From Peterkaempfera bronchialis (GTDB lineage Bacteria > Actinomycetota > Actinomycetes > Streptomycetales > Streptomycetaceae): a stretch of 64,000 bases of DNA. Below, one piece after another: positions 34,645 to 42,642 of the stretch. The DNA lies in contig NZ_CP031264.1 of assembly GCF_003258605.2 (NCBI RefSeq), forward strand, positions 620,001 through 684,000. The letters run 5' to 3'. Numbering within the stretch: position 1 is the first letter of the stretch; every line of letters begins with the position of its first letter. Under the pieces are notes generated by a model, which ran no database searches, was not told the DNA's origin, and saw only the letters and a list, made by a program, of their open reading frames with translations. The translations under genes were made by a program, and so were the position numbers.

Positions 34645-34747
34645 CTGCTGCCTCCTTGTGCGGGCGGCCCGGCAGCGGCGATCCCGGCCGACGGGTGCCG
34701 GCCGGGATCGCGGGTGGGGCGCGGTGGGGCGCGGTGGGTACGGGCGG

Positions 34748-35188
34748 TCAGGTGGCCGTGGCCGTGCCCTCGCCGGTGCGGGCGACCAGTGCCCAGATGA
34801 TCAGGATGTCCAGGGCGATCACCACGATCGCCCAGAGCGGGTACCACGGCAGCCACGCGAAGTTGGCCAGCATGCTCAGCCCCGCGAGGGCGACACCCAC
34901 GGCCCGCGCCCACAGCGCACCCGTGAAGAGCGCAAAGCCCGCGAGGGCGAGCACGATGCCGAGGATCAGATGGATCCAGCCCCAGCCGGTCAGGCTGAAC
35001 TGGTAGGAGTACTGGCGGGTGATGACCAGCAGGCTGTCCTTGGCGATGGCGGAGACGCCCTCGAAGACCGCCATCAGTCCGGCAAAGATCATCATGACCG
35101 CGGCGAACACCGTCCAGCCGGACACCATGGGGTGTCCGGTGCCCCGGGGTGCGGTGCCGGTCCCCGCTCCGCTGACGTGACTGGCCAT
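34748..35188 (-). CDS. Four-helix membrane protein (DUF7144-like), copy 1
   Basis: A 146-residue protein with four membrane helices: about 20-45 (GWTVFAAVMMIFAGLMAVFE), 70-90 (WGWIHLILGIVLALAGFALF), 92-112 and 116-138. This WTxFAAxMMxxxGxxxxxxG plan is a frequent actinomycete family (DUF7144 by recollection) of unknown role. A paralogue with the same plan lies at 36399. ATG 35188 is used. A 21-bp perfect hairpin sits 33 bp upstream (35221-35241). Confidence 0.82.
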   Translation of the reverse strand: MASHVSGAGTGTAPRGTGHPMVSGWTVFAAVMMIFAGLMAVFEGVSAIAKDSLLVITRQYSYQFSLTGWGWIHLILGIVLALAGFALFTGALWARAVGVALAGLSMLANFAWLPWYPLWAIVVIALDILIIWALVARTGEGTATAT

Positions 35189-35220
35189 ATCGGCTCCTCG
35201 GGAGTAGTGGGCCCTGCGTG

Positions 35221-35241
35221 CCGACCGGCCGGGCCGGTCGG
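35221..35241. promoter_or_regulatory. Perfect hairpin CCGACCGGCC-G-GGCCGGTCGG
   Basis: Ten-bp arms with a single-base centre, 33 bp upstream of the DUF7144-like gene. It may be an operator in its promoter or a terminator for something further right. Confidence 0.45.
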
Positions 35242-35403
35242 CGGCCCCCCGAACAGCGTCGCATCAGCCGCGCCGGTCGGCATCTCCGCCCGGAGAGAGC
35301 CGCCCTGACGTGCGGAAACCCCTGCCCGAACGGCCCTATGCCGCACAGGGCACGCGGTGCGGCCAGAGAGCCCGCAGCCACCTGGTGGACGCATAGAGGC
35401 CGC

Positions 35404-35526
35404 ATGTCGGACAGCGAGACCCAAGCGGCGGGGCCGCCGTACGACGCCCCGAGGCCACAGCGCCGCCGGCGACTGCTGCTGGTCTCCCTGCTGCGCTCGG
35501 CGGGGCTGCTGCTCGCCCTGTACTAC
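35404..35526 (+). pseudogene. N-terminal fragment of a membrane (channel-like) protein
   Basis: ATG 35404 opens a frame reading a polar start, then RPQRRRRLLLVSLLRSAGLL and ALYY, the look of the first helix of Streptomyces two-helix ion-channel-type proteins. After about 41 codons it runs directly into transposase sequence. It is best read as a gene cut by the insertion; the 3' part was not found. Confidence 0.45.
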
Positions 35527-35760
35527 GCACAAGACCCGCACCCACCAGCAGGACGGTTACAAGGCCCACCTGGCCATCGAGCCCGAGACCGGCTTATAGA
35601 CCGCTGTTGCCCTGCGACCCGCAAACTCCGCCACCGGGGCACCACCGCCAACGACACCTGGCTCCACACCCGAGCCGCCGCCCTCAACCTCCGCCGACTG
35701 ATCAACCTCGGACTCACCCGAACCCACGGCACCTGGCAGCTCGCCCCGGCCACCGGATGA
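35527..35760 (+). mobile_element. IS1182-type transposase remnant
   Basis: Two fragments of a transposase C-terminal half survive in different frames. Frame 1 reads KTRTHQQDGYKAHLAIEPET, then a TAG at 35597-35599, then TAVALRPANSATG. Frame 2 reads TTANDTWLHTRAAALNLRRL with INLGLTRTHGTWQLA and stops at 35760. These words are typical of the catalytic and terminal parts of IS1182/IS5-like DDE transposases. The middle of the gene is deleted. The left end lies within the channel-like ORF, and a terminator-like hairpin follows the stop. Confidence 0.75.
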
Positions 35761-35763
35761 TCA

Positions 35764-35797
35764 GAGGGGCCGCCGGCCTCCGGCCGGACAGCCCCTC
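35764..35797. terminator. Hairpin after transposase remnant
   Basis: Outer arms GAGGGGC (35764-35770) and GCCCCTC (35791-35797), inner arms CCGGCC and GGCCGG with a TCC loop. Starts 4 nt after the transposase stop; could belong to the IS or serve as a shared terminator with the gene on the other strand. Confidence 0.6.
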
Positions 35798-35818
35798 AGC
35801 AAGATCTTCATGACTCTT

Positions 35819-36088
35819 CTAGGCAGTGCGGCCGTCGCCGCCCGAGCGCCAGGCTTCCAGGCCCGCCTGCGATGCCTGGCGGGCCTGCTGGAGCCTGGCC
35901 GCCGCCCGCTGGCTGGGCGGTACGTCCAGTTGCCGCACCCATCGGCGCCCTGCGGTGGCGAGGGCGAAACCGGCGAGCGCCATACCGGTGAACGCCAACA
36001 GGGCACCGCCCGCCGTGAGCACGGCGCCGACCGTGACAAGCCGGGTGTCGATCTCGATGGCCCGGGAGGTGGAGAGGTGATGGTTCAT
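35819..36088 (-). CDS. Small membrane protein of unknown function
   Basis: An 89-residue protein starting MNHHLSTSRAIEIDTRLVTV. One long hydrophobic stretch (about 20-46, VGAVLTAGGALLAFTGMALA and on) could cross the membrane once or twice; the C-terminal half is basic and helical (RRWVRQLDVPPSQRAAARLQ). The same plan recurs in streptomycetes as unnamed proteins. ATG 36088 lacks a strong ribosome binding site (GAAG upstream). Confidence 0.7.
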   Translation of the reverse strand: MNHHLSTSRAIEIDTRLVTVGAVLTAGGALLAFTGMALAGFALATAGRRWVRQLDVPPSQRAAARLQQARQASQAGLEAWRSGGDGRTA

Positions 36089-36175
36089 GGACTTCACGAT
36101 GCTCCACGGTGGGGCAGCCCGCATCCCGGGCAGTCCCTACGGGTCCGGCTGGCCGCCCCGGCGGGGTTCGGCCGG

Positions 36176-36301
36176 TCAGGGCTTGCGGTGGCGGGGGCGG
36201 GTGCGCTCCCGGTAGCCCAGGCCGCCCATCAGGAAGAGCAGCGTCCCGGCGCAGATGGCCAGCACCAGCAGGGCGAAGCCGATTATCTCCAGAGCGATCA
36301 C
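36176..36301 (-). CDS. 41-residue single-helix membrane protein
   Basis: A very short gene: VIALEIIGFALLVLAICAG continuing TLLFLMGGLGYRER and a basic end RTRPRHRKP. GTG 36301 has GGAAGG 7 nt upstream; a GTG at 36304 is the alternative. Codon third positions are as GC-biased as in neighbouring genes, and the helix-plus-basic-tail layout is common for small actinomycete membrane proteins. No function can be given. Confidence 0.6.
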   Translation of the reverse strand: MIALEIIGFALLVLAICAGTLLFLMGGLGYRERTRPRHRKP

Positions 36302-36398
36302 CACGGCCCCTTCCACTGGGCGACATGACCGGTACGCCCCATTAAGGCATGGCGGCGCGGCCAGTGCAGAAGTCCCCGGCCCTCGCTCTCGGGTCCGG

Positions 36399-36851
36399 CT
36401 ACACGGACGCCTGGGCGAACCAGCCCGGGGCCGACGTCAGCCCCCAGATGACCACGCCGTCGATGATGACCACCAGCACCGCCAGCACCGGCGCGGAGGC
36501 GATGAAGAACATCCACCGCACGGCGCTCGCGACGGCGAACGCCAGGGCCAGCAGCCGTCCGGTGACCCGCTGGCGGCCGGTCAGCGCCCAGGCGGCGTAG
36601 AACGCCAGCACGGCGGTGACCAGGTCGAAGACCGCCCACCACGCGTACGGGGAGCCGAAGACGGCGAAGGCGCGCGGGTAGAGCCAGTCGCTGCCGGCCC
36701 ACTCGGTGACCGCCGCGATCACCAGAAAGGTGCCGAGCAGCACCATCATCACCGAGGCGAAGGCCACCCGGCTCGGCATCGGTTCGGCGGGGGAACGGTC
36801 GCGGGAGGAACGGTCGCGGGGGGAGCGGCCGGCGGATGGATCGCGGTACAT
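36399..36851 (-). CDS. Four-helix membrane protein (DUF7144-like), copy 2
   Basis: A 150-residue paralogue of the protein at 34748. After an R/D/S/P-rich N-terminus (SAGRSPRDRSSRDRSPAEP) come helices at about 28-50 (VAFASVMMVLLGTFLVIAAV), 66-88, 95-112 and 118-138. The loop GSDWLYPRAFAVFGSPYAWW parallels the other copy. ATG 36851 is used. It is preceded by the purB terminator. Confidence 0.8.
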   Translation of the reverse strand: MYRDPSAGRSPRDRSSRDRSPAEPMPSRVAFASVMMVLLGTFLVIAAVTEWAGSDWLYPRAFAVFGSPYAWWAVFDLVTAVLAFYAAWALTGRQRVTGRLLALAFAVASAVRWMFFIASAPVLAVLVVIIDGVVIWGLTSAPGWFAQASV

Positions 36852-36901
36852 GGTCCGGTCTTAGCACCGGGGGGCGGGCCGGGCACGCCGGGCCACGACG
36901 A

Positions 36902-36940
36902 CGCTCCCCCGGTCGGGTGCGGGGCCCGGCCGGGGGAGCG
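36902..36940. terminator. Strong hairpin downstream of purB
   Basis: Arms CGCTCCCCCGGTCGGG and CCCGGCCGGGGGAGCG pair with one G-U over 16 bp around a 7-nt loop, 15 nt after the purB stop. Confidence 0.8.
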
Positions 36941-36954
36941 GATGCGACGGGGTG

Positions 36955-38385
36955 TCAGAGGATGGCGCCGGGAGCGTACTTGGCGGCCTCGGGGTGCCGG
37001 TCGGCGACCTCCTGGATACGGCGGACCACCTCGGCGACCTGGGCCCCGGCCGCTCCGGTGAAGGAGAGCCGGTCGGCGAGCAGCGCGTCGAGCCCCGCGC
37101 GGTCCAGCGGGATGCGGTCGTCGGCGGCGAGCCGGTCGAGCAGCTCGTTGTGCCGGGCGCCCTCGCGCATGGCCAGCGCCGAGGCGACGGCATGCTCCTT
37201 GATCACCTCATGGGCGGTCTCCCGGCCGACCCCGGCCCGCACCGCGCCCATCAGCACCTTGGTGGTGGCGAGGAAGGGCAGGTAGCGGTCGAGTTCGGCC
37301 TCGATGACGGCCGGGAAGGCGCCGAACTCGTCCAGCACGGTGAGGAAGGTCTCCAGCAGGCCGTCGAAGGCGAAGAAGGCGTCCGGCAGGGCGACCCGGC
37401 GGACCACGGAGCAGGAGACGTCGCCCTCGTTCCACTGGTCGCCGCCCAGCTCGGCGGTCATGGAGGCGTAGCCGCGCAGGATGACGGCGAGGCCGTTGAC
37501 GCGCTCGCAGGAGCGGGTGTTCATCTTGTGCGGCATCGCGGACGAGCCGACCTGGCCGGGCTTGAAGCCCTCGGTGACCAGTTCGTGGCCGGCCATCAGC
37601 CGGATGGTCTTGGCCAGGCTGGAGGGGGCGGCGGAGAGCTGGACCAGGGCGCTGAGCACCTCGAAGTCGAGCGAGCGCGGGTAGACCTGGCCGACGCTGG
37701 TGAGCACCTGGTCGAAGCCGAGGTGGCCGGCGACCCGCCGCTCCAGCTCGTCCAGCTTGGCGGCGTCGCCGCCGAGCAGGTCCAGCATGTCCTGGGCGGT
37801 GCCGACGGGGCCCTTGATGCCGCGCAGCGGGTAGCGGCCCAGCAGCTCCTCGACCCGGGCGAAGGCGACCAGCAGCTCGTCGGCGGCGGTGGCGAACCGC
37901 TTGCCGAGGGTGGTGGCCTGGGCGGCGACATTGTGCGAGCGCCCGGCCATGACCTGCTCGGAGTGGAGGGCGGCGAGGCGGCCGAGCCGGACCAGCACGG
38001 CGACGGTGCGGTCGCGGACATGCTCCAGGGACTGCCGGATCTGGAGCTGCTCGACGTTCTCGGTGAGGTCCCGGGACGTCATGCCCTTGTGGATCTGCTC
38101 ATGGCCGGCCAGGGCGCTGAACTCCTCGATCCGCGCCTTGACGTCATGCCGGGTGACGCGCTCGCGGGCGGCGATCGAGGCCAGGTCCACCTGGTCGACC
38201 ACGCGCTCGTAGTCGGCGACGGCGTCGGCGGGGACCTCGATGCCGAGGTCCTGCTGTGCCTTCAGCACGGCCAGCCAGAGGCGGCGCTCCAGCACCACCT
38301 TGTGCTCGGGGGACCACAGCCGGGCCAGCTCCGTGGAGGCGTACCGGGCGGCGAGGACATCGGGGATGTTGGGCTTGGCGCTCAC
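36955..38385 (-). CDS. purB: Adenylosuccinate lyase
   Basis: A 476-residue fumarase/aspartase-superfamily enzyme that releases fumarate from adenylosuccinate and SAICAR in purine synthesis. Seen are GHEQIHKGMTSRDLTENVEQ, the catalytic-His region GRSHNVAAQATTLGKRFA, the superfamily signature GSSAMPHKMN, and WNEGDVSCSVVRRVALPDAF. GTG 38385 is chosen because the family begins SAKPNIPDVLAARYAS. The TetR gene ends 24 bp upstream on the same strand. Confidence 0.96.
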   Translation of the reverse strand: MSAKPNIPDVLAARYASTELARLWSPEHKVVLERRLWLAVLKAQQDLGIEVPADAVADYERVVDQVDLASIAARERVTRHDVKARIEEFSALAGHEQIHKGMTSRDLTENVEQLQIRQSLEHVRDRTVAVLVRLGRLAALHSEQVMAGRSHNVAAQATTLGKRFATAADELLVAFARVEELLGRYPLRGIKGPVGTAQDMLDLLGGDAAKLDELERRVAGHLGFDQVLTSVGQVYPRSLDFEVLSALVQLSAAPSSLAKTIRLMAGHELVTEGFKPGQVGSSAMPHKMNTRSCERVNGLAVILRGYASMTAELGGDQWNEGDVSCSVVRRVALPDAFFAFDGLLETFLTVLDEFGAFPAVIEAELDRYLPFLATTKVLMGAVRAGVGRETAHEVIKEHAVASALAMREGARHNELLDRLAADDRIPLDRAGLDALLADRLSFTGAAGAQVAEVVRRIQEVADRHPEAAKYAPGAIL

Positions 38386-38409
38386 GTTTCGCAAGCCTAA
38401 CAGTCCTGG

Positions 38410-39270
38410 TCAGCGGGGAGCCGTCCGGGCCGGTCCGGCGGCCCCTGCCCGGCCGCCGGCCTCGGCGGTCAGGCGGGCGGCGGTGACCATGGCGTGGATG
38501 CCCAGGACGGCGCAGTCCAGGGCGTGCTCGAAGTCCCGCTCGCGGACCGCGCCGACGCCCTCGGTGCGGCGCGGCTGCACCAGCTCGGCGTGGAGCACCA
38601 GACCGGCGTCGGTGCGTACGGCGGTGTCGTACGCGATCTCGTACAGCTCGTCCTCGGTCGCGCCGGTGAGCCGGGCACGCTCGCGCCAGTGGCCTTCGGT
38701 GGTGGCGAAGCCGTAGATGAACTGGAAGACCAGCGAAAGGGCGCCGGCGTACTGCTCGGGGGGCAGGCCGCTGCGGGCGATCACCGCGATGGCGGTGCGG
38801 GAGAAGCGCGCCGAGCGCGGGCCGAGGTTGAGGTAGGTGCCGTGAAGGCGGGTGGCCCAGGGGTGGGCGACCAGCACCCGGCGCCACTCGCGGGCCAGGG
38901 CGCGCAGCTGCTGGGGCCAGTCGTGGTCGGCCCGGTCGGGGTCGGGGTCGGGCGGGCCGTCGGGGACCTCGGGCAGCGCCATGTCGGCCAGCACCTCGTC
39001 CAGGGCCAGTTCCAGCAGGTCGTCCTTGTTGTCGACGTACCAGTACACCGACATGGGGGTGACGCCGAGGTCGGCGGCGAGTCGGCGCATCGAGAAGGCC
39101 GCCAGTCCGTCGGCGTCCAGCAGCCGTACGGCGGCGCGGACGATGCGGTCGCGGCTGAGCCCGGCCGGGGCCTGGCTGCCGCGCCCGCCGCTGCGCCTCT
39201 CGGTGCGGCTCTCGCGGGGCGGCCGCAGCCAGACGCTGGTGTGCGGGTAGTGGCCCTTGTCCTCTGCCAC
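38410..39270 (-). CDS. TetR-family regulator (TetR_C-type)
   Basis: A 286-residue repressor. The DNA-binding domain is at about 38-85 (LSRDRIVRAAVRLLDADGLA, FSMRRLAADLGVTPMSVYWY, VDNKDDLLELALDE), followed by a ligand-binding region with HPWATRLHGTYLNLGPRSAR and YGFATTEGHW like the TetR/ActR group that controls exporters. An acidic linker (PDPDPDRADHD) joins both. GTG 39270 has GGAGG 8 nt upstream. It lies between purB and an MFS exporter gene, all on the same strand; the exporter is the more likely target. Confidence 0.92.
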   Translation of the reverse strand: MAEDKGHYPHTSVWLRPPRESRTERRSGGRGSQAPAGLSRDRIVRAAVRLLDADGLAAFSMRRLAADLGVTPMSVYWYVDNKDDLLELALDEVLADMALPEVPDGPPDPDPDRADHDWPQQLRALAREWRRVLVAHPWATRLHGTYLNLGPRSARFSRTAIAVIARSGLPPEQYAGALSLVFQFIYGFATTEGHWRERARLTGATEDELYEIAYDTAVRTDAGLVLHAELVQPRRTEGVGAVRERDFEHALDCAVLGIHAMVTAARLTAEAGGRAGAAGPARTAPR

Positions 39271-39365
39271 CTGCGGCCTCCCTGCGCTCTGCGGCCCCCG
39301 TCCGGGGCCCGCACCCCCGATCGTATGCGGCGGACGGGCCGCCTCGGGGGTGCGGGCCGGGGCGG

Positions 39366-40904
39366 TCAGCCCGCGACCTCGGCGCGGTCGCCCGGCCCCT
39401 GGGCAGCCGCCGGGGCGGCGCGGTCGCCGGCCCGGCGCAGCAGGTGTCCGGCGACCAGCCCGCCGGCCAGTACGGCGGCGGCGCCGATCAGCTGACTGGC
39501 CGTCAGCCCGCTGGTGAACGCCTGCCTGGCCCGGTCGGCGAGGGCGGCGGCGTCGGGCCCGTCCGCCGCGTGCCGCAGCGCGTCGGGAAGCGAGCGGGCG
39601 GCGTCGCCGCCGAATCCGGCGGGCAGCCCGGCGGCGAAGCGGGCGGTGAGCAGGGCGCCGAGCACGGCCACCCCGACGGAGGTGCCCAGCTCGGAGAGGG
39701 TACCGGCCAGTCCGGAGCCGACGCCTGCCCGCTCCGGGGGGATGGCGCCCATGAGCGCGGCGGCCATGGCGGGCTGGGCGAAGGCGACTCCGGCGCCCAT
39801 CAGCACCAGCCCCGCGCAGGTGCCGGCGTAGGAGCCGTCGCGGCCGAACAGGGCGACCGCCGCCAGGCCGCCGGCCATCAGCGCCATCCCGCCGGCGATG
39901 GCGACCGGGGCGCTGACCCGGGCAGCGAGGCGGGCGCCGAGGCCGGTCATATTGAGGGCGACCACGGTGGCGGCCATCGGCACCACCCGGACTCCGGCCT
40001 GGAGCGGGTCATAGCCCAGTACGAACTGGAGCTGCTGGGTGAGCAGGAAGAGCGAGCCGCCCATGCCGAAGGCCACCAGCACACCGCCGGATATCGCGCC
40101 CCGGAACCGGGGGTCGGCGAAGAAGCCCATGTCGAGCATGGGGTGCTCGGTGCGGCGCTCCCAGTGGACGAACCCGGCCAGTGCGGCGGCGCCGACGGCG
40201 GCGGAGGCGAGGGTGCGGGCGCCGGTCCAGCCGTGCTCGGGGCCCGAGATCACCGCGAAGACCAGGCCCAGCATGGCGGTCGTGCAGAGCGCGGCACCGA
40301 GCAGGTCGGGGCGGTCGCCGCGCGGGTCCTTGGACTCGGGTACCAGCCGGGCGATGGCCACCAGCCCGAGGACGACGACCGGGAGGTTGACGATGAAGAC
40401 CGAGCCCCACCAGAAGTGGTCGAGCAGCAGCCCGCCGATGACGGGCCCGGCGGCGAAGCCCAGGGAGGTGACCGCCGCCCAGCCGCCGATCGCCTTGGGC
40501 CGCTCCTCGGCGTCGAAGACGCGGACCAGGATGGCGAGGGTGGTGGCCATCAGCAGGCTGCCGCCGACGCCCATCCCGGCCCGGGCGGCGATCAGCCGGC
40601 CGGGGCTGTCGGCGAGGGCGGCGGCGAGCGAGCCACAGCCGAAGAGGGCCAGGCCGATCAGCTGGACGCGCTTGCGGCCGTAGCGGTCCGCCAGCCCGCC
40701 GGCGGTGATCAGCAGCCCTGCCTGGGCGAGGGAGTACGCGCTGACCATCCACTGGACGTCGGCGGTCCCGGCGCCGAGTTCCCGGGTGAGGGAGGGGACG
40801 GCGACATTGAGGACGGTGTTGTCGAGGACCACGACCAGTTGGGCGAGGCAGAGCACGCCAAGGATCAGCCATCGGTCGGGGCGGCGGACGGCGGGGGATG
40901 TCAT
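39366..40904 (-). CDS. MFS drug exporter, DHA2 type, under MarR control
   Basis: A 512-residue 14-helix drug:H+ antiporter. Marks are VVLDNTVLNVAVPSL in helix 1, motif A AGGLADRYGRKRVQ, SLGFAAGPVIGGLLLDHFWW as motif C, and ERAGVGSGLAGTLSELGTSVG in the second half. ATG 40904 has AAGGAG about 9 nt upstream. The MarR gene lies 96 bp upstream on the same strand and the gap contains three operator-like palindromes, so MarR probably represses this gene. A TetR gene follows downstream. Confidence 0.94.
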   Translation of the reverse strand: MTSPAVRRPDRWLILGVLCLAQLVVVLDNTVLNVAVPSLTRELGAGTADVQWMVSAYSLAQAGLLITAGGLADRYGRKRVQLIGLALFGCGSLAAALADSPGRLIAARAGMGVGGSLLMATTLAILVRVFDAEERPKAIGGWAAVTSLGFAAGPVIGGLLLDHFWWGSVFIVNLPVVVLGLVAIARLVPESKDPRGDRPDLLGAALCTTAMLGLVFAVISGPEHGWTGARTLASAAVGAAALAGFVHWERRTEHPMLDMGFFADPRFRGAISGGVLVAFGMGGSLFLLTQQLQFVLGYDPLQAGVRVVPMAATVVALNMTGLGARLAARVSAPVAIAGGMALMAGGLAAVALFGRDGSYAGTCAGLVLMGAGVAFAQPAMAAALMGAIPPERAGVGSGLAGTLSELGTSVGVAVLGALLTARFAAGLPAGFGGDAARSLPDALRHAADGPDAAALADRARQAFTSGLTASQLIGAAAVLAGGLVAGHLLRRAGDRAAPAAAQGPGDRAEVAG

Positions 40905-40917
40905 CAGGCTCTGCTCC

Positions 40918-40970
40918 TTGTACACCGTAGAATGACCTACAGCGTAGAAGAACCCTTGTACGGCGTACAA
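40918..40970. promoter_or_regulatory. Triple MarR-type operator upstream of the MFS gene
   Basis: TTGTAC-GGC-GTACAA (40956-40970) is a perfect palindrome. TTGTAC-ACC-GTAGAA (40918-40932) is a diverged copy, and CTAC-AGC-GTAG (40937-40947) a shorter one between them. Centres are 17 and 21 bp apart. On the - strand TTGTAC could serve as -35 with TACGCT about 18 bp later as -10, so bound repressor would cover the promoter. Confidence 0.75.
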
Positions 40971-41000
40971 GCGGGTTTTCAGGAGCGGCCGGAGCCGGGG

Positions 41001-41444
41001 TCAGTCCCGCTCGGCGGGGGTCAGCAGCGGCAGCAGCCGACCGCAGAGATCCCGGAGGGCGCTCCGCTGGTCGGCGTCGAGGGCGTCGAAGGCCCGCTGC
41101 GTCCGGTGCATCTCGGCCTGGACGGCCTGCAGCGCGGCGCGGCCCTCCTCCGTGGCGACCACGATCTTGACCCGCCGGTCGGCCTCGTCCGCCTGCCGCA
41201 GCGCAAAGCCCCGGGCCTCCAGGCGGTCCACGATGCCGGTGACATTGGAGGCGTCGCAGCCGAGCCGACCGGCCAGCGCCCGCATGGGCACCGGCTCCCG
41301 CACTGCGCCGAGCGCCTTGGCCTGCACGGAGGTCAGGCCGAGGCGGCCGGCGGCAGCCGCGAAGTCCTGGAGGTAGGCGGCGCACACGGCGGCGACCGCC
41401 TCCATGAGCTCGGCGGTGGTAGGAGCGGTACTGGTCTCGGCCAT
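41001..41444 (-). CDS. MarR-family regulator
   Basis: A 147-residue winged-helix repressor: DNA-recognition part about 50-100 (VPMRALAGRLGCDASNVTGI, VDRLEARGFALRQADEADRR, VKIVVATEEGRAAL), helical dimer ends on both sides. ATG 41444 is used. The gene precedes the MFS exporter on the same strand; a TTGTAC-N3-GTACAA operator lies between them. Ligand unknown, probably an exporter substrate. Confidence 0.93.
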   Translation of the reverse strand: MAETSTAPTTAELMEAVAAVCAAYLQDFAAAAGRLGLTSVQAKALGAVREPVPMRALAGRLGCDASNVTGIVDRLEARGFALRQADEADRRVKIVVATEEGRAALQAVQAEMHRTQRAFDALDADQRSALRDLCGRLLPLLTPAERD

Positions 41445-41478
41445 GGGGTCACCGTACGGCAGCCCTACCGGCGCGGAG

Positions 41479-42129
41479 CTACCGGCCGTCGTTCACCCGG
41501 CGCACCAGGCGGTCGACCACCGGCATCATCTTCTCCACCCCGCCCGCCGTCGTCGGCGCGGTGCGGTAGCGGCCCTGCACCACGATGCTCGGCAGTTCCG
41601 GCACGGCGTAGCGCTCCAGCAGCCTGGGCGCCTCCCGGGTCTCCCGCCGGACCTGGGCGGACTCATAGGCGCCACGGAAGCGGGCCCGGTCGACGCCCTG
41701 CCCGGCGGCCCAGTCGGCGGCGGCAGCCTCGGTGGTGAGGCTGCGGTGCCGGTCGCGCACCGCGTGGAAGACCGCGCCCTGCAGGCGGTCGACCAGGCCC
41801 AGCCGCTCCAGGGTGTAGTAGAGGCGGGCGTGCGCGGCCATCGCGGGGGCACCCGGCCAGACCGCCGGCACCCGGCGCAGCCGCACATCGGCGCGGTGCC
41901 GAGCGGCCCAGGCGGCGAGTGGCTTCTCCAGGCGCTGGGAGTGCGGGCAGTCGTACCAGAAGAACTCCACCACCTCCCGCTTGCCCGACTCCCGGACGGC
42001 CTGCGGGTGGGCGAGCCTGACATATCCCTGCCGGGTGTCACCGGCGGAGGCGGAGGAGGCGGCGGAGGCGGGGCAGAGAGCGGTGGCCAGCGCCGCCAGC
42101 AGGGCGGCGCCACGCGTCAAGAGCTTCAT
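41479..42129 (-). CDS. DsbA-like exported thioredoxin-fold protein with CPHS active site
   Basis: A 216-residue exported DsbA-family protein: signal peptide about 1-29, then EVVEFFWYDCPHSQRLEKPL, where DsbA has CPHC. Cys61 is kept and the second cysteine is Ser64. The remaining DsbA fold is complete, including the cis-proline region AVPELPSIVVQGRYRT and the helical insert. Such a protein cannot form the normal catalytic disulfide; it may act as a mono-thiol, isomerase-like or substrate-trapping protein. Length is near that of E. coli DsbA. ATG 42129 has no strong ribosome binding site. Confidence 0.88.
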   Translation of the reverse strand: MKLLTRGAALLAALATALCPASAASSASAGDTRQGYVRLAHPQAVRESGKREVVEFFWYDCPHSQRLEKPLAAWAARHRADVRLRRVPAVWPGAPAMAAHARLYYTLERLGLVDRLQGAVFHAVRDRHRSLTTEAAAADWAAGQGVDRARFRGAYESAQVRRETREAPRLLERYAVPELPSIVVQGRYRTAPTTAGGVEKMMPVVDRLVRRVNDGR

Positions 42130-42240
42130 TGCGGCACCCTGGCACCGCCGGGGCGGCGGCTGCCGCAGGGCACACGGCGGCGCGGCCCGGATTCGCCCGC
42201 TCAGCCGCCCGGCGGACCGGCCGCCGGTAGACCCGGCGGC

Positions 42241-42642
42241 TCAGCGGACCAGCAGCTCCGCCAGCCGTTCCAGGTCGGCCTGCGGGTCGGCGGTGAGACC
42301 GGTGTGCACCGGCCCGGGCTGCACCACGGTGCTGCGCGGCGCGGTCAGCCAGCGGAACCGCTGCCCGGGGCTGTCCGCCGCCGCCGGCCCGGCGTGCTCA
42401 CCGCCCAGGCAGACGCCCTCCACCCCGCGCAGCGCCCGCCGCACGCCCTCGACGTCCGCCCGGGGGTCGAGCGCCAGCAGCCGCGCCTCGTCCAGGTGGG
42501 TGCGTACGCCGACGAAGCCGGCCGTACGGCAGTAGAGCAGCACCCCGACGTTGATGCACTCGCCGCGCTCCACCCGGGGCACCGCGCGCAGCACCGCGTA
42601 CTCGAAGTCATGCCGCTCCGGCTGCTGCTGCTCCCTGCTCAT
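42241..42642 (-). CDS. DUF3037 protein paired with HipA-like kinase
   Basis: A 133-residue DUF3037 protein: FEYAVLRAVPRVERGECINV, GVLLYCRTAGFVGVR, a helical region ALDPRADVEGVRRALRGVEG, and the C-terminal TAPRSTVVQPGPVHTGL. ATG 42642 overlaps the stop of the HipA-like gene by four bases (ATGA), so translation is coupled. DUF3037 genes occur next to HipA-like kinase genes in many bacteria; whether the protein is antitoxin, substrate or partner is unknown to me. Confidence 0.88.
   Translation of the reverse strand: MSREQQQPERHDFEYAVLRAVPRVERGECINVGVLLYCRTAGFVGVRTHLDEARLLALDPRADVEGVRRALRGVEGVCLGGEHAGPAAADSPGQRFRWLTAPRSTVVQPGPVHTGLTADPQADLERLAELLVR

Noticed and set aside
35218-35760. Single 180-residue protein
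   Set aside because: It joins unrelated upstream sequence, a channel-like N-terminus and a frame-shifted transposase tail; no family covers the whole.
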